Of a stretch of DNA of 64,000 bases, positions 22,416 to 38,200 are shown piece by piece. A model generated the notes under the pieces. That model was not told where the DNA came from, made no database searches, and was given only the letters and a program-made list of their open reading frames with translations. The stretch is from Calamus simplicifolius (lineage: Eukaryota > Streptophyta > Magnoliopsida > Arecales > Arecaceae). The first letter of the stretch is position 1, and every line of letters starts with the position of its first letter. The stretch covers positions 475,370 through 539,369 of the forward strand of contig UESW01004998.1 in assembly GCA_900491605.1 (NCBI GenBank), written 5' to 3'. The position numbers were made by a program, and so were the translations under genes.

Positions 22416-23221
22416 ATGTCGAAGAAGGGAGTTGATGCGAGAGCGATGGCGAAGGATGTCCGGGATCTGAATCGGATGGCGGCGGACAGCGAAGTGGCGG
22501 GGGATCGGGCTGTGGAGGCGGAAGCGGAGGCCGACGTCTGTAGCGGATACCTTCAGAAGTTTAGCCTTTATGAGACTACATCGGTGAGAAAATTGCTTTG
22601 GTTTTGAATTTATTACTCATCAATATCTTATCCTTTTTTTGTTCCCTTTTATTTCTTTTCGGCATCAATTATTTGTCTGCCGTCGATCTTTCTGGTCTAT
22701 CGATCTCATGAGAATGTGAAACTGTGTGCGTTTCCTTTGTGATAAATTCCTTTGTTCTTCCTAGCTTGAGATGTAAATTATTCGAGTTTGATTTTTTTTT
22801 TTTTTTATACATAGCATCTAGAGAAGAAAAAAATCGTCTGGGCCCTGTTTGGCTCATGATCCAGAAAACTGTTTTCGAAAACATTGATTGTATCTAAAAA
22901 TCTGAACTGGATTATGTTGATTTTTAGCATTCGAAAATACATTTGGTTGGTGTTTTTGAAAACTGTTTTCAGCGATAGGTGGAGAAAGGTCACGGGAAGA
23001 AGGAAGAAGGCGAATATGTGACGTATGAGATGAGAAAATGTTACTCTGACGTTTTTCAGATTCGATTTTTAAGATTCTTTCGAAAAAAGTATTTTCGAAA
23101 ACTGTTCGACCAAACACATTTTTCATACCATGGGTAGTTTTTTATTTTTGGAAACAAAAAAAAATTCAACCCAAATCTGCTGCCGCCCCTAGTTTTTTCT
23201 TTGTTTTGATCTCATAGCAAT

Positions 23222-23264
<43 letters not shown>

Positions 23265-26200
23265 CATATACATACACATACATATATACATACATATATA
23301 TATGTATGTACTTTGGTGTTGCTTTTATTTTTGATAAGTTGCAAGATTCTGCCCATACTGGATGTAATCAACTATAACAGTATCAAACACCCTTAGTTAC
23401 ATCAAATTGACCTCGTACCAACATGATACCGGAATGGGTTTGGTGCCAAAACTTTATTTTTAGGCTTGCGATATAATGAGAATGAAAGGATTCTTGAGCT
23501 TTTATATTTTCTTCTGGTTAGTGCTTTGTACATACTTGTGTGGAGCAAAAAGAACCTGGCAGTCATGGTTTTTTTCAATTGATTCTAGCATTTGAAACTC
23601 ACCACTGTCTTATGAGTCCCATCTTGGAGTACTGTGTTTCTTAATGGCTACATCATTATATGTTGCTTAGCACATTCATCTGAATGATTTGATGATGATT
23701 TTTATCCAACGGTTCATCCTTGGTTGCATGAAGAAATGGTAGGTGTTATATGTCCACTATTTGTGTCGGTGCATAATGATAATTGTTTGCTCTTGCTGCA
23801 TGATGCTGCAGAAATTTTATATGATTGGAACAGACAAGAGTAGAAGGATATGGAGAGTGTTAACAATCGATAGATTGGAGCCTTGTGAGTTAAACATCCA
23901 TGAGGATCCCACCATTTACTCAGAAATCGAATGCTATGACTTGTTGAAGCGAATACATAATGGGAACAGGTCAACTGGGGGACTGAAACTTGTCACAAAA
24001 TGTTACGGAATTGTCGGTAAGCATAACCTTGGTTCTTTTTATATAATGCCTTGTAAAGGATGCTGCATTCCTAATCAGCTACTTTTTTTGATGCTACAAT
24101 GAAGTGATAGTTGTATAATATTTTCAGGGTTTGTCAAGTTCGTAGGACCTTACTACATGTTGCTCATTACAAGAAGAAGGAAAATCGGCACCATATGCGG
24201 CCATGTGGTGTATGCTGTCTCAAAGAGTGAATTGATTGCACTTCCACATTCTACTGTGTGCTCCAATATGGCTTATTCTAAGGATGAGTACAGGTCTTTT
24301 GTCTATTCTGAATGTGAAGAATGTGTGCTGTCTGCTGTACTTCTTATGGAGACTGTAATCATTAGTGTTAAGAAAGTGTGTCATTGTGTGCCCGGAAATG
24401 TTATAATGTTGAACTTCTATTCTTGGTGTTCAAGCTTTTCAGTTTTCAACAGATCATCTAAATTATTGAGGACTTCCATTTCTGATTGACATTGCCTATG
24501 CACTGTGAGGATATTAGTTGTAAAGTTGAAGATGTTCCGAGCCTTATTTCATTTTTTGCTTTTGTGTAATTCATTCTCTAGCTTGTGTTTTTCAATCCTT
24601 ATCAATTCTTAAATGATTCGATTATCTTATTGTTTTTGTCAGCTATAGATGTAAATTTAATAGGAGTCAGTAATGTCTTTGTAAGTATTCCACACTCCTT
24701 TAAATTTGTCCCGTTTGTTGAGAGCACGTATGTTAATTTTATAGTCATTACAGTTTCTTGGGGCCTAAATGCCAGACCGGTTACTTCTTATGTACCGAGG
24801 CAACTTCCATGCAATTTTGAGGTTGTCATAAAATGTTCATTTGATACGAGGTATTATGGACAAGTTCAGGTTTCTTATTGTTTTTATTGCAGGAAAATGG
24901 TTAAATCAATCACAAAATTTTTCTTCAGTCTTTTCCTTGTTTTTATTGCGCATTGACAGAGGCATTCACAATTTTGTTTCTTTCATGGATGTCACAGATA
25001 CAAGAGGCTCCTCTGCATGGTAGATCTCACAAAAGACTTCTTCTTCAGCTACTCATACAACATAATGCGTAGTCTTCAAAGAATGTATGCGACAGGGAGA
25101 CAGAACAAGTTCTTTATGAAACAATGTTTGTCTGGAATGAGTTCTTGACACATGGGATTCGGAATCATCTCAAAAACGCCATATGGACAGTTGCATTGGT
25201 CTATGGATTTTTTAAACAGGTAAATTTTGAAAGACTGCTTTTAGGATATCTCTAGGAATATTTTATGGAGACAATTATCTTACGGAAACATGTTAAGAAA
25301 TTTTTTTCCTTTGTTGGGTCAATGTTTCTTCTTGATGGCACGTTGTGCCAGAAATGAATGTGGCTCTGCTGTACAGGGATGAGAGTTTACCGTCCATTGT
25401 TCAAATTCAACTCTGGCACTCTCTCAAGGTCATCTTGGAGCCTCTGTTCTTATTAAGTCATGCTGCCGATGCATATGTATAGACCCATAGGCCACTAAAT
25501 TTATGATCCCTAGTTCATTCTTGTTCTGCTTACATGTGTAAATGGACCATACATCCTCTAAGTTTCCATTCCCCCTCCTATCTATCACTTATTCAAGTCA
25601 TCATTTGTGGTTCTGTGCTGCAATATGAACAGTTTGAATTTGGGGGCCAATGATTCAGCACATGTAAATTCATGTTGAATTTTCTCTCTAACTTGGAGTC
25701 TTCTCCTCTCACTCATAAATTGTTTCTTTGACTTTATTCCATAATGAAGCATTTATTTTATTTACATATTGCTTAGTCTTGTTTTGAATATGTTTCCATG
25801 TGTTTAGAGTGAGTACTGTAGGTACTGGTTTTTCTATATGGATAACTAAGTTTTAAAGGAAAAGTCTATAGTCTTGCACTGACCTGTTGCAGAATTCAGA
25901 TTACCTAGTTACGTGCGAATTGTGCTGCTAATAACAGGAACATAATGCATTAACTTCTGCACAAGTAATTACGTTTCCCTGGTCTTGTGTAAATGTATGT
26001 CCAGTTTCTATATGTTTTGGAAGTTGATGACCGTTTGTGTTCTTGTCACTGTGCTGTCTAGTTTCTATTTTGTTATTTAGAATCCAAAAACATATGATGG
26101 ATTGACATTTATCTGTTCAGGCTAAATTCTCGATCTCTGACAAAGACTTCAGACTGACACTTATTGCCAGGCGCTCACGCCACTTTGCCGGACCCAGGTT

Positions 26201-29200
26201 ACTATGTTACATGTTTGGAACTTAGGGCCAAATTTTATTCTAATACTATCATTGAAAGTGTTTTGACTAAATAAATGGTCATAATGGATATCTACTGTAT
26301 AAACACATCCATTTGTTTTTGCTAATTGTTGAAATATATCTATTTCGTTTGTTCACAGGTACCTAAAGCGTGGTATTAATGAAAAGGGCAGAGTTGCCAA
26401 TGATGTGGAGACAGAACAGATTGTGTTTGAAGATGTCCCTGGCAAAGTTCCTACACAGATAACTTCTGTTGTACAAAACAGAGGTTCCATACCCCTTTTT
26501 TGGTCCCAAGGAACTTCACGACTGAATGTTAGGCCTGATATCATCTGTAAGATTTGGACATATTAAATTCAATTTGCTATTAAATTTAGATATTTCATTT
26601 TTTATTTTCTTTTTCCCTTTCACTCCCAACACTCTCCCAAAATAAATTCAGTGCAGAAGAAGGACCAGAGCTATGAAGCTACGCGGCTTCACTTTGACAA
26701 TCTTGCAGAGAGATATGGGAATCCAATAACTATTTTGAACTTAATTAAGGTGGGTCTCTAAATTGACTTGCGTTCATACTTATATAAAAAGATAAACATA
26801 TATATTTTGAGTCAAAATGTTTTAAGTAATAAATCGATTGCTTATCCGATTTTTATACACTTATAGATTTCTAGTAACATATATTCACTTCTTGATCATC
26901 TGCATACTACTCTTGTTTTTCATAATCTGATGCAAACAGACGTGTGAGAAGAAGCCTCGAGAATCTTTGCTCCGTGCAGAATTTGCACATGCAATTGATT
27001 ACATAAATAAAGATTTATCAAAGGAGAACTTTTTGAGATTCTTACATTGGGATATTCAAAAAGATTACCGAAGGTAACCAGCTGGTTCTTTCATTTCTCT
27101 CTCTCTATTCAAGATTGATCCATTCTCGTTCTTCTGTTGGTTAATATTCAAGATGTGGTCCTAACATTACATGATAAATCTTGTCCAGAAAAGGTACAGA
27201 TGTGCTGGCATTATTGTGCAACGTGGCAGCATGTGTGTTAGATCTAACTGGATTCTTTTATTGTCTAGTAACACCAGCTTTAACAATTCAGGGTGCTTCT
27301 AAGTGGCAGATCATTGCGTAAGTATGCTACTTACAGTGCATTATCTTTTGATTAGGCATCTATTCTTTCAAATCTTTCATTTTTGCTTTGTGCCCGCATT
27401 GTATTTTTCTTTTTTTTTTTTTCTTGTAGTCCTTTTCAGATCAACATTAATGTTCATTTTTGGTTTGAACAATCATTGATTCTGTCTTATGGTTTACGGG
27501 TTTCATTTAGGAATCTTGTGTGCTATATATCTGACCTTCCACTCTAGGCATGTGTTTTTTATTCATGAAAAGCTTTTCAGTTCTCTAGTATAATCTTTAC
27601 TTGATCATCCTCGTATGGTAGTCATGCAACACAAGTTACCCCACAAGATCCATGAATTCAGTACAAAGAGTTAAGGTTCATTATCAAGGGTATGGTCTAG
27701 ATGAATAAATTATTCTTCTCCTAAAATAGTTTTGAAGATCCAGGTGCTTGGAGATGGGTTACTAAGGAGTTAGCAATGTGTGGCATGATCGTCAACAACA
27801 CTAATAATGAGATTTTGGAGAGATATAGTGAAGTAGTTATTAGTTAAAACTTTTAGAATATCTAGGCAAAACAGCTAGGTCATGGTTTAATTTGGTTGTT
27901 AATTAACAGTCAGGGGTGCTAAATGGGCTGGGTCTAGGCAAAGATGTCTATGTTTTTGAATAGGACCAAGTTAAAGACCGGGCTTGAAAAAATATATAAT
28001 TAGGTCACTTAGCTCATTATTAAGGCCCCTAGAAATAATTCTTAGCCTTTTGCCTTGTGTTTGGCATCGCCTCAATTTTGATTTGATTTGATTTAAAAGA
28101 AACTTCGTAAGAGGGGAGGGGGATCTAGATTATGGAGAAACCTTTAAGAGACTCAGGGAGGGAGAGAACTAATGTGGTACAATGCACAATATTTGGAGTA
28201 AAGGCCAATGGAATCATGTGAGAGTTTGCTAAATAGGTAGGAGAATCTCTAAAGCACATGCAACTTCAAGAAGAAGAAGGTGGTTTGCTATGTAAAAAGA
28301 TGCACAATACCAAGCATCCAACTAACGTAGTGATGGCTGATCTTAAAAGTGCTTGGTTCTGAAAACTGGATTGCAACCAATCTGAAGAGCACTTTGGTTG
28401 TCCTAGTATTAGACTGGTGCATTGATGAAGACACTTGTTAACATAATCAAGCTCTATAGCTAAGCAACCTCTGCTAACTTCTTTTGATAATATGGCATTG
28501 TGCGTTGAACAGGAGACAGTTTTTGCTGCTTCACTTTTCAATAGATGCGAGAACCAACCTGAAGTGTTGGTAGAAGGTGATAGGGTACATGAACAATTTA
28601 GGCAATTCATAAGGAGACACAGTGAGTTAAATTACACTCCCAACAAAATTCTATTGGTCACAGTCTAGTCAAGGGCTTGCATGATCCAGGCAAAGCTTTA
28701 AGTGAAGCTCAAAAGGTGTAAGGAGATATGAGATAATAACGTTAACAGTATTCTTTTTGTTAGCAAAGCAGGTTCCTGTGAAGATGGTATACATCCTCAG
28801 TTTTGAGTACTTCTTAGCTATTTTTATGTTATTTCTGAGTTTCTTCACTACCAAAATCTAGTATTTGTTACTTCTGTAATTCATTTCCATGTTAGAAACA
28901 ACACTTTTGCTCGTTACTTTTAATGGACTTCCGTGTGATGGTCCTGTCTATCTTTCATATTGTTCTGGGACCTTAATACATCATAATACATGTTGTCATT
29001 GCAAATTTTGTGCCCAACTTTCTTGCTTTTATATTGTCTACAATTTGTTCTTAATTTTAAATATTTTCCCAATGTGATTGTCACAGGAAAGATAATGATG
29101 ATGACTGTCCATGCAATATTTATGACAGTAGAGCAGAAGGTGTTGTTAAATGTGGAAATGGATCCTCAGAAGGTAAAACAGAGAACGCTGATATCTCTGG

Positions 29201-32200
29201 AAGAGAGTCTCCTGCAGATGAATCTAAAAGGGATGGAAGCTATTTGGGCAAACTATCCATTTTTCAAAAGGGTGTCCTCAGGACAAATTGTATAGATTGC
29301 TTGGATCGCACAAATGTTGCACAATATGCCTATGGTTTAGTTGCTCTAGGGCATCAGCTTTGTTCCCTAGGCTTTATCGATGTTCCTAGAATTGATCTAG
29401 ATGCCCCTTTGGCTGATGATCTAATGGCTTTCTATGAGAGGATGGGTGACACTCTTGCTCTACAATATGGTGGATCTGCAGCCCACAACAAGGTATCTTT
29501 TTGTGGAATGCATAGCTTATAATGATCACTCTCTAGGAGAGATATTTTTTCTTGCTTTAATATAATGATTACAGTGCATGCACGCTTTATACTGATATCT
29601 TTATAGGGTCAGATGGAATTGATTGTTTGTAATTGTAGTCTGATTTTTCATTCTGGAGGTTCTGTTTTACTTTTTGATCATGTGTTAGCTTCTTTTTGGG
29701 TTTGGTATTCAAGCTCAAAGGTATAACATAACATCTGCAATTTTTTGACCCCATGTGGTTGAAGCTAGTGCTATATCCTATAAGGAATGTTTCCACTTCT
29801 GGCTAAACAATGATTTATTCCTGCCAGACTCTTGCCTCAATCTAATATCAGACGTGGACATTATTACAAGCTATCAGATGCGCTGTAAATAGGATCATTT
29901 GGTTCTAGCAGTGAAACAACAATTACATTGTTGTTTTCATATATTCCCATCGAGTCTTGTCTAGTAGCTAAATAAATTTGATAATATTGAACATATGATG
30001 CTAGTTTGCTTTCAGCGCTAAGGTAATTTTATGCAAAAGAATAGTTATTTTGAGGGATATTTTGCTCAGTGGAAATCATATAGCAGAGTAGAAAAATTTT
30101 GGCATGGTTGTCTTGGCAGGTTCTGCATCATGGGCATCATGGTAGCAAGTTTAAATTGTTTACGTTTTGGGGACAGCAAAAAACTTGAGCGATTAATGCT
30201 TTTCTCATATAACATTGTGAAAATACGTGGTGAATATTTTTAAGGTTGCTTTTGTTTCTTTTGAAGTATACTCTGGAAAGAACTTTGCTTCATGCTTTTA
30301 ATGGTCTTTTGTGAAGTGTGAGAAAGATGAGGAGATAGAATATGATAATATTCACATTTCCCGAGCCAATCAAGGTGTGGTGGTCAGATGGCGATGAATA
30401 GATATGCTGATATAGCAATCTATCCATCAGAATTCCTAAAACAGGGAACGATGAAAAGTTGATTTGATCAAAGGGGGAGCAATAGGGTGAATTCAGAATT
30501 TAGCAGTCTAGGCTTACATGCCAAGGATGTAAATTTGGTTGCTATGGATGAAGGTTGCTTGTGGACATCAACATCAGCTGCCCCCTTGTTCCCAGTTTAT
30601 TTCTTAAATTGTTATTTGTACGTCATTGCTTTCAAGAAATCTCATATGGCAGGGAAGTGGATGATTCTTGAGCGGCTTGGCATTTAGAGTAGCATGATGG
30701 ATGATGTTGCTGTTTCTTGGTGAGAATATTCAATGACCTAAGCCTTGTCATTGTTGCTAGCATGCTCAAACAATATAGGTTCAGCCTTTGTAGTGGGTTT
30801 TTTTTGTTACAAAATTACTGTAATTTTTGTTCCTAAAATTCTAAAATGATTTTTATGGGATGACAATATATCCAGAAATAGAGATTGGGTGTCTTTCTGT
30901 TTTTTTCCCTCTGCTGCTTCTGATTGTGTGCCATTTGTTTCATTGTTCACTTATTTGGCCATACAAAGAAGCTGAAATATGTCAATGAATGTTATAGTGA
31001 CCTGTTAATTTTTTAAAATACATGATATATAATAATTTTTGAGCTATAAATTAGCCTGATGTCACCATAAATGTGGTCCCCCCCCCCCCCACCCAAAAAA
31101 AAAGAAAGAAAGAAAGAAAGAATGAATGAATGAAAGAGAAAAAGGGACACAGCCGCTTATACACAAAAAAAATGCCAGACTACTGGCGGGCTTCATGTTA
31201 TAACCTAACTGGTTGCTGTTTTGTAATTCATGAGAACTTGTATGTATCTTATTTTTCCATGTCGTCATTTATCAATCATGTGTTTGTTAGCATTTTAGTA
31301 CTTTCTCAAATGAATCTACTTGTGAAGTAGACTATCCTTGGATTTATTTTTATATTTTTTTCTTTTGGATAAATTTTCCAACTCCACTTAGTTGCTTCTT
31401 GATCATTCACTTGGTAATGATGCATAGATATTCTCTGAGAGAAGAGGTCATTGGAAAGCAGCAACCCAGTCTCAGGAGTTGCTCAGGACTCTTCAACGAT
31501 ACTATAGCAATATGTATATGGATGCTGAAAAGCAGGATGCTATAAATGTGTAGGTTATGACAACTTTCTTCTGTGAACCAGCTATGACCTCGTGCATGCT
31601 TTCCATTTTTGTTTCATTATACCCATTTTTTAGTAGATATGGTCTTCTACACTACAGGTTCCTGGGGCACTTCCAACCCCAACAAGGTAAACCGGCACTT
31701 TGGGAACTGGATTCAGATAAGCATTACAATGTTGGTAGGCTTGGTCGTGCCTTTGCTGGTGAAAATGCTAGGTATTATTCATGGCCCATGTTCATCTGTT
31801 TTTACTCCTGCACATAATCTGTTTTTTTCTCTATGCACTATCATGCAATAGTACCACAATGTAGAAGTTAGTTGCCTACACATCACACCACTGTAATTGT
31901 GGAGACTTAATTTAAAATACCCGCATGCATGCACATAGACCCACAGAAGGATTTGGCATGATAATCTAATGGTCCTTGCATAGTCATGGCATTGCTGATG
32001 TTGTAAATAACTACCCCATTAGACTTCATATATCTGCGTGTGTGCATGCGTGTGTAAAACTTTTTGGTGAAAGATTCAATCATTCCAGAGTCAGTGATGG
32101 ATTATCGAAATATGTGCTAAAATATGTGATAGGGCACATGTGAAATCCCCAAACTACATTCTATGAAATCCCCAGTCTAAACTACATAATTTATGTTTCA

Positions 32201-35200
32201 TCTTCCTCATGGCCTTGTTACCCACATCTCTCTCTGTGTTTTTTTTTTCTTTTTCTTTTGTTTGGGGGGGGGGGGGGGGGGGGGGGTCCATCTATTTATC
32301 TATTCTAGCTATCCCCAATTTGTCTAAAGAACAATCTTTGAAATAAAAAAAAAAATTGTTTGGGATCGCCAAAATAGCTACTTGCTTTATCAAGTTTTCC
32401 ATAGCCCCAGCGGAAAAGTTATTGCCAATATATCCCTATTCTCCCTTTTCCTTACCTTGGATCTTGACAACTAGAATTATAATTTTGTATTGGTTGAGTA
32501 TTAAATGTGCTTCCTTTCTCTAATTAACTCCCCCACCATCTCACCATTTTCCCTTATTCTTGCTGAACATTGATGCCATGTATTACATGGGTCCTCTTAT
32601 ATAAATCTTTTAACATAATAAACATTAACCATAACGATACAGGCATTAATACTGTGTTAATGTGTCACAGACTCACAGTAAAGTTCATATACATCTTTTG
32701 AACACAATATTTTTTTTTATAATAATAATGCATCATGGAAGAAGGTAAATGATATGGATAGCATCAATTATGTTTATTAACATAGGATCTTTTTGTCAAA
32801 AATGGTTCAGGTTGGTTGGGTTTGAAAGAATTACCTAGACCTTTTTTTTCTTTCTTTTATTGTTTTTTGTTTTTTTTTTTAAATTGAGCCAAGTAGTTAG
32901 TACAAACACGCACCAATTGTATTAGCCTTACAAAAGACTAGCATGTCTCACTCAGCAAATTGCATCAATTCACTGAGAAAGTTGGTTATGTTGTGGGAGA
33001 TGAGGGTCAGTTATGTTGTAGGTCGGTTGAATCTCTCCTCACTCACTTGAGCCTACTTCTTGTTGCTTCTAAAATTAAGAAAAGAAAAAGAATTACTTAA
33101 TCGAGCAGACCTAGAGATGTGGATCATCCAAGGCACATTGACATGGTGTGCTCCTCCTGTTCGAATGGAAGTTTGAAACCAAACTTATCCTAAGGACGGG
33201 ATGGATGCTCCTAGCCAAACTATAGACACTCTAAGATCCTCTTTGGAAGCTGCTCCCATTCCTTTATCCCTGGTTCAAATCTGGATGTCGCCTAATCAAC
33301 AAAAGACTTCAAATTTCTTAGGAGTTGGGTTTGAAGCCCAAAAAATGAATGGCACTTTCTCATGCCAGTCACAGTAACTCAAGGACATCAGTGGTTCAAA
33401 CAAAATTCACTTTCTTTCTTTCTCATTCACTCTACTCTTTCACAAATGGATAGATACCTATAAAAAATGAACATATATGGGCAAGGAATTTTGTGCAAGA
33501 CTGCTTCCCTTGCAATTGTTGCTGTTGTTGTAAGGGTCATGGAGAAAAAAATACCCAAAACAATTGCACCACCATGTAAGGCACTTCATGTTTACTCATG
33601 CACTTTTAAGTGATTGTCAGTGTAAAGTACCATAAATCACCAGAATAATAGGTTTTCCAGTTCCTTGCAAGAATTTGATAACAGATATTGTTTACTCAAA
33701 TAACTCCAGATCTCCCTTTGTCTTGGATGTGAAGGCAACCACAAGCATAGTCTCTTAAGGACTAAATTTTCTTATGCACTTAAGGACTTAATATTATTAG
33801 ACTTGGGTAAAATCTAGCATGTCTAAAACCCATATACAGGCTTGCCTTCAACATCATTCATTGTCTTATTCAAATCTCGGTTTAATTCTTACTCCTGGAA
33901 GACCTCCTGACCCCAATCTTGATCTTATTGCACTGCCTTGAAAATGAGTGGTTATGCTCATCATCTGATTGATGAGATATTTCATATAAGGATGTAAGTT
34001 CAAGATGACCTCTAACTGAACATTCATTCTCAAGATGAATCATGACACAAATGTTTTCATCCAGTTAGGTTTTACTTAAGAGCCATGCACAAGTCATAAT
34101 ACTGTTTACTGGCTCCATGTGCATTTAGAAACGCACTTTTGCTAGTATATGCATTTGCGTGCATGTGCATGTTGACACTTGTATTAGTGATACAATATGG
34201 TGTGGACTTTGAGATGGCTTGATGCATAGACAAGGAGTCTCTCCAAAACATATGATTTTTTATTAGGAGGCATTATTATCATGTAAATCACATCCAGTGG
34301 TTCAGATTTTAATTTTCATCTATCATCATTGATTTTGGTGGTTGATGTAAAGTCTTCACTTTATCATCTATCATCATTGATTTTGGCAGTCGATGTAAAG
34401 TCCTTGCTTTATCATCCTGTTTGTATTATATATGCACGTATTTTCTAGGTATAAGGGTATATGCTGTTGGTAAGCATTCATAGTTTCTCTTTGCAGGTCA
34501 TTTATTAACAGATCCCAATCAGATGGCGTCATTCTATGCGAAAGTAGCATCCCTCTATCTACCTGCAGTGTTGAACAAAAAGAACTGTTAAACTCAGCAT
34601 TGCCTCCAAGAATGCACAAACATAGAAATGGCAAAGGTCTTTGTGATTCCATGCCACAAATTTCAACTTGTGAAAGCGACATGCCATATTCTGGGTCAGC
34701 ACATTCATTGTCCACTTTTGGTGCATTTTAAAAAACTTGCTCTCTAAATTGTTTCTGCATTCTGAATATGTATAGTCAAATAGAAGGGATACATGTGGCA
34801 TCCTTTTACTTTTGCATGCCTACTTAAAACAGATCGTATCAAGTTTTTCTTTTAATAATTATTCTCATATAATTTCTTAAAGCATTATCAATATTCGGAA
34901 CTCAATAAATGTGCTTTGATTTTGTCATTTTGATTTCTATATTTTCTGAAATGAAGGATGGTGTGTCTTGTTTTAAAATGTGAATTGATATTCACCCTTT
35001 GTTTAGTTAAATGGACAATAAGTAGGAAAAGTTCATTTCATTTTACCTTACAAATAGATACCAGTGATTATCATTACATTATAAACATGTCTTTGATTAC
35101 TTTTCGCAGGCCTAATGTTAAAATTTTCATGTTGCTTGTTTTTCCTGTGATGTTAATAGGCTAAATTATTCCTCCCTGTTTTTATTATAGATACACACCA

Positions 35201-38200
35201 GTAATGTCTCACAGGCAACGTTCTGTAGATTGTGGACATGGTTATTTTACTGAACAAAGATTTGACGAATCAAACTTTTCGAATTTTCTGGACCTTGATT
35301 GGTTTTCATCATCTGGGAATTTATGCGAGGAGGAAACTTATAAAAGGTGGTATTCTGCTGATGCTGCTCTGCTTGCTATTCACCACTGCTGCATTTTTTT
35401 GTTCTTTTCTTTTTTGCAAGATTTCTCCTTTTGTACTTGTGCTTAACAAAAGTATGATGCATTTTCACATTATGTCTGAAAGGTTCTGCTCTTTTTTATG
35501 CTGTGAATTGTTCTGTTTTAGGCAACCTAGTTATACCAATATTTTCAGACTAGACTGTGTATTCATGAAGTAGTTATTGTTGAAAAAGAAAAGGTTTTTC
35601 TATTAGACAAATTTTTGGTGTGCATGTATGTGTTTATCATGTTTCTATGGGCCAGATAAAGCTTTTAAGTATGCTTCTTGGGGGGCAAATAGAACTCTGA
35701 TCGATAATTTAGATGATCTAGAAGAGCTTCATGAGTAAATCTTGTGGATCTGTCTTATTTTACTATGTTCTTCTACTTCCTTTATTCTTTAGCAAAAACA
35801 CGCTGCACGTACCAGAAGTAAACAGCATAGGCACAAAGGATTTGGGTCTTCCAGGAACAGATTGGTATCCTTGATGCCAAATTGTCTAACAGGAAAATGG
35901 AACCTGGACAGGTGCAGCCACTGGTTCATGCACCATGATAGACTGGGATGCATTTTTTTTCTTTTTCTTTTTATTCTTGTTGTTATTGATTGTGTTGTTT
36001 ATCCTGACCATACCATCATATTCCAGTACTATGCTATATCTCATGACAAATTGAGACGGATGGGATTCAAATCCTTGGTAGGCACAGCAAGTAGTGCCTG
36101 CTTGCACTAGTGCACATCCATGTACACATGGCATAGATATATACAATTATCTTGGTTCTTCTTCCAATTGTTTGATGATAAGATAATGTAGTTTGTGGGA
36201 TGGAATGGTCAATATATGGTAAGGATAAACGCAAACTACTCTGGGTAGAGCATCTTAACTGTGTGTGTTCGAGCATGCAATTTTGGGTGGAGGGGGAGCC
36301 TTACGCAAAATACATGATGGGCCCTCTGAACTGTGAAATGGTGCAACTGATCACAATTTACAATGCCTAGAATGCCTAAAAGTTTACCTTTCCAAGGGTT
36401 CTTGATGGGTGGTTGCAAAATGTTATTTTGTAAATGACAAAATAAGATTGGTTTGAAAGCATATGAACACATTGAACTGATAATTGGACTTCAGAATTGA
36501 TGTGGAATTTGAAATTTTTGTGTTGGTAATTTCACTCAAACTACATGCTTGTTATTATTAAATTTCATGAGTTCTTTCTCTTTTGTTTTCCCCTGCAGAT
36601 CTGCACCTGCCAACTCATCTATGGAGAACCTTTCCACTGACAATGTCATGAATGGTGTGAATACTGAAACAAGTTCAACCGAGGAAGGGCCTGGTGTTAA
36701 GGTCAATGGTTCTTCTCCTGCTGTTGTTTACAAATGTTGCCTTGTATCATTAACTCCTGGAGAACTCATAAATTCAAGTTCTTTTTCTTATAGCTGAAAT
36801 TGGTCTATTAGTTAATGTAATTTCAAAATATACAGTCAACCATTAATCAGTCATTGTTGCCATGTAAGAAAATTGATAGATGACCATTAACCAGTCATTG
36901 TTAGCGATCATCTTTTAAGAATATAGATTTTAAGATGCTTTTTGGATGTTCTTATTGACACCTCATTAAAATTGAAAGAAAATTTTATAAAACCGCTACT
37001 AGGCCAGCTATGCTATATGGAACAGAGTATTGGACAATACTGAAATAATATGTGAATAAACTAAGTGTAACAGAAATGCGCATGTTAAGATAAATATGTG
37101 GTAAAACTTTAAAAGATAGAATTAGAAATAAAGATAAAATGAAAGAAATCAATTACGGTGATTTGGACATATACAACGAAGACTTTTACATGCTCCAATT
37201 AGAAAAGAGTGATCTTTTAACAGCCCATAGTAATGATAGAGGTAGAGATAGATCTAAACTATATGGACAGAAATAATTAAGAGAGATAACTATTTATAAT
37301 TTGAATGTCGACCGGTTCTGAATAGAGTAGAGGAAGTAGATTCATGTAGCCAACCCCATGTAGTTGGGAAAAGGCTTAGATGAGTTGAGTTTCTAGATGT
37401 TCTTGTTTGCTATATAAAAGGTAGGTGACATAATAGGCTAGTCATTTGAAACGTGGTGGTGAGTGCCTACCCAAAACAAAGCCCTTTTTAACCTTCTTCA
37501 ATATTCAAATTAGTCTCAAAATAAGTTGCATGAGCTGTTGTCCTTAGTGTCCCATAGGATACTGAGATTGATTGTTGTGTTGTCTCAAGCATCGGGATGG
37601 AACTATCCTGACATCATCCTAGTGTTCCAATCAATGTGTCGTAGATGCTCTCTATCCCAACCATCTATTCCATGAGATTAAAACCTTGACTAGAACTACT
37701 AAGTTCTGATTTGTTTGAGTCATTGATTAGTTGGTCCAATGATCGCAATGACGAAACCATCTGATATTGAAATGCAAAAAGAATGATCCATGGTATCATT
37801 TTTAATGTTTTAAAGCATTTATATATTTTTTTATATTGTGAACAAATCATAAAGTAACTTTAAAGGTTGTTGCCTTTTTAGTTGGCCGTACATCCAATCG
37901 TATGGTTATTTATAAAAGTATTGGTGCATGTATGTCAGTGCATGAATTGGACACAAATTAATTGTGCATTAATTGTTTGGATTTATGCAACGTATCTATC
38001 TGATTAATGTATATATGTATACTTTATTATTTGTATTTTTGAATCCAATGATATATATGCACTTAGTCATGAAATCTTGAAAACAAACAGGGATGGGATA
38101 AGCATTAATTCTCCATTAGTCATTATTCTTTCAGTTAACATTTTGGTTGTCCAGTTTTTAAATAAGGGGCAATTCTCAATAGACATTGAATTGAATATTT

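Noticed and set aside
28266..28610. 114-codon minus-strand frame in SAC intron 9
   Set aside because: No family match recognised, and no promoter, repeat or splice context supports it.
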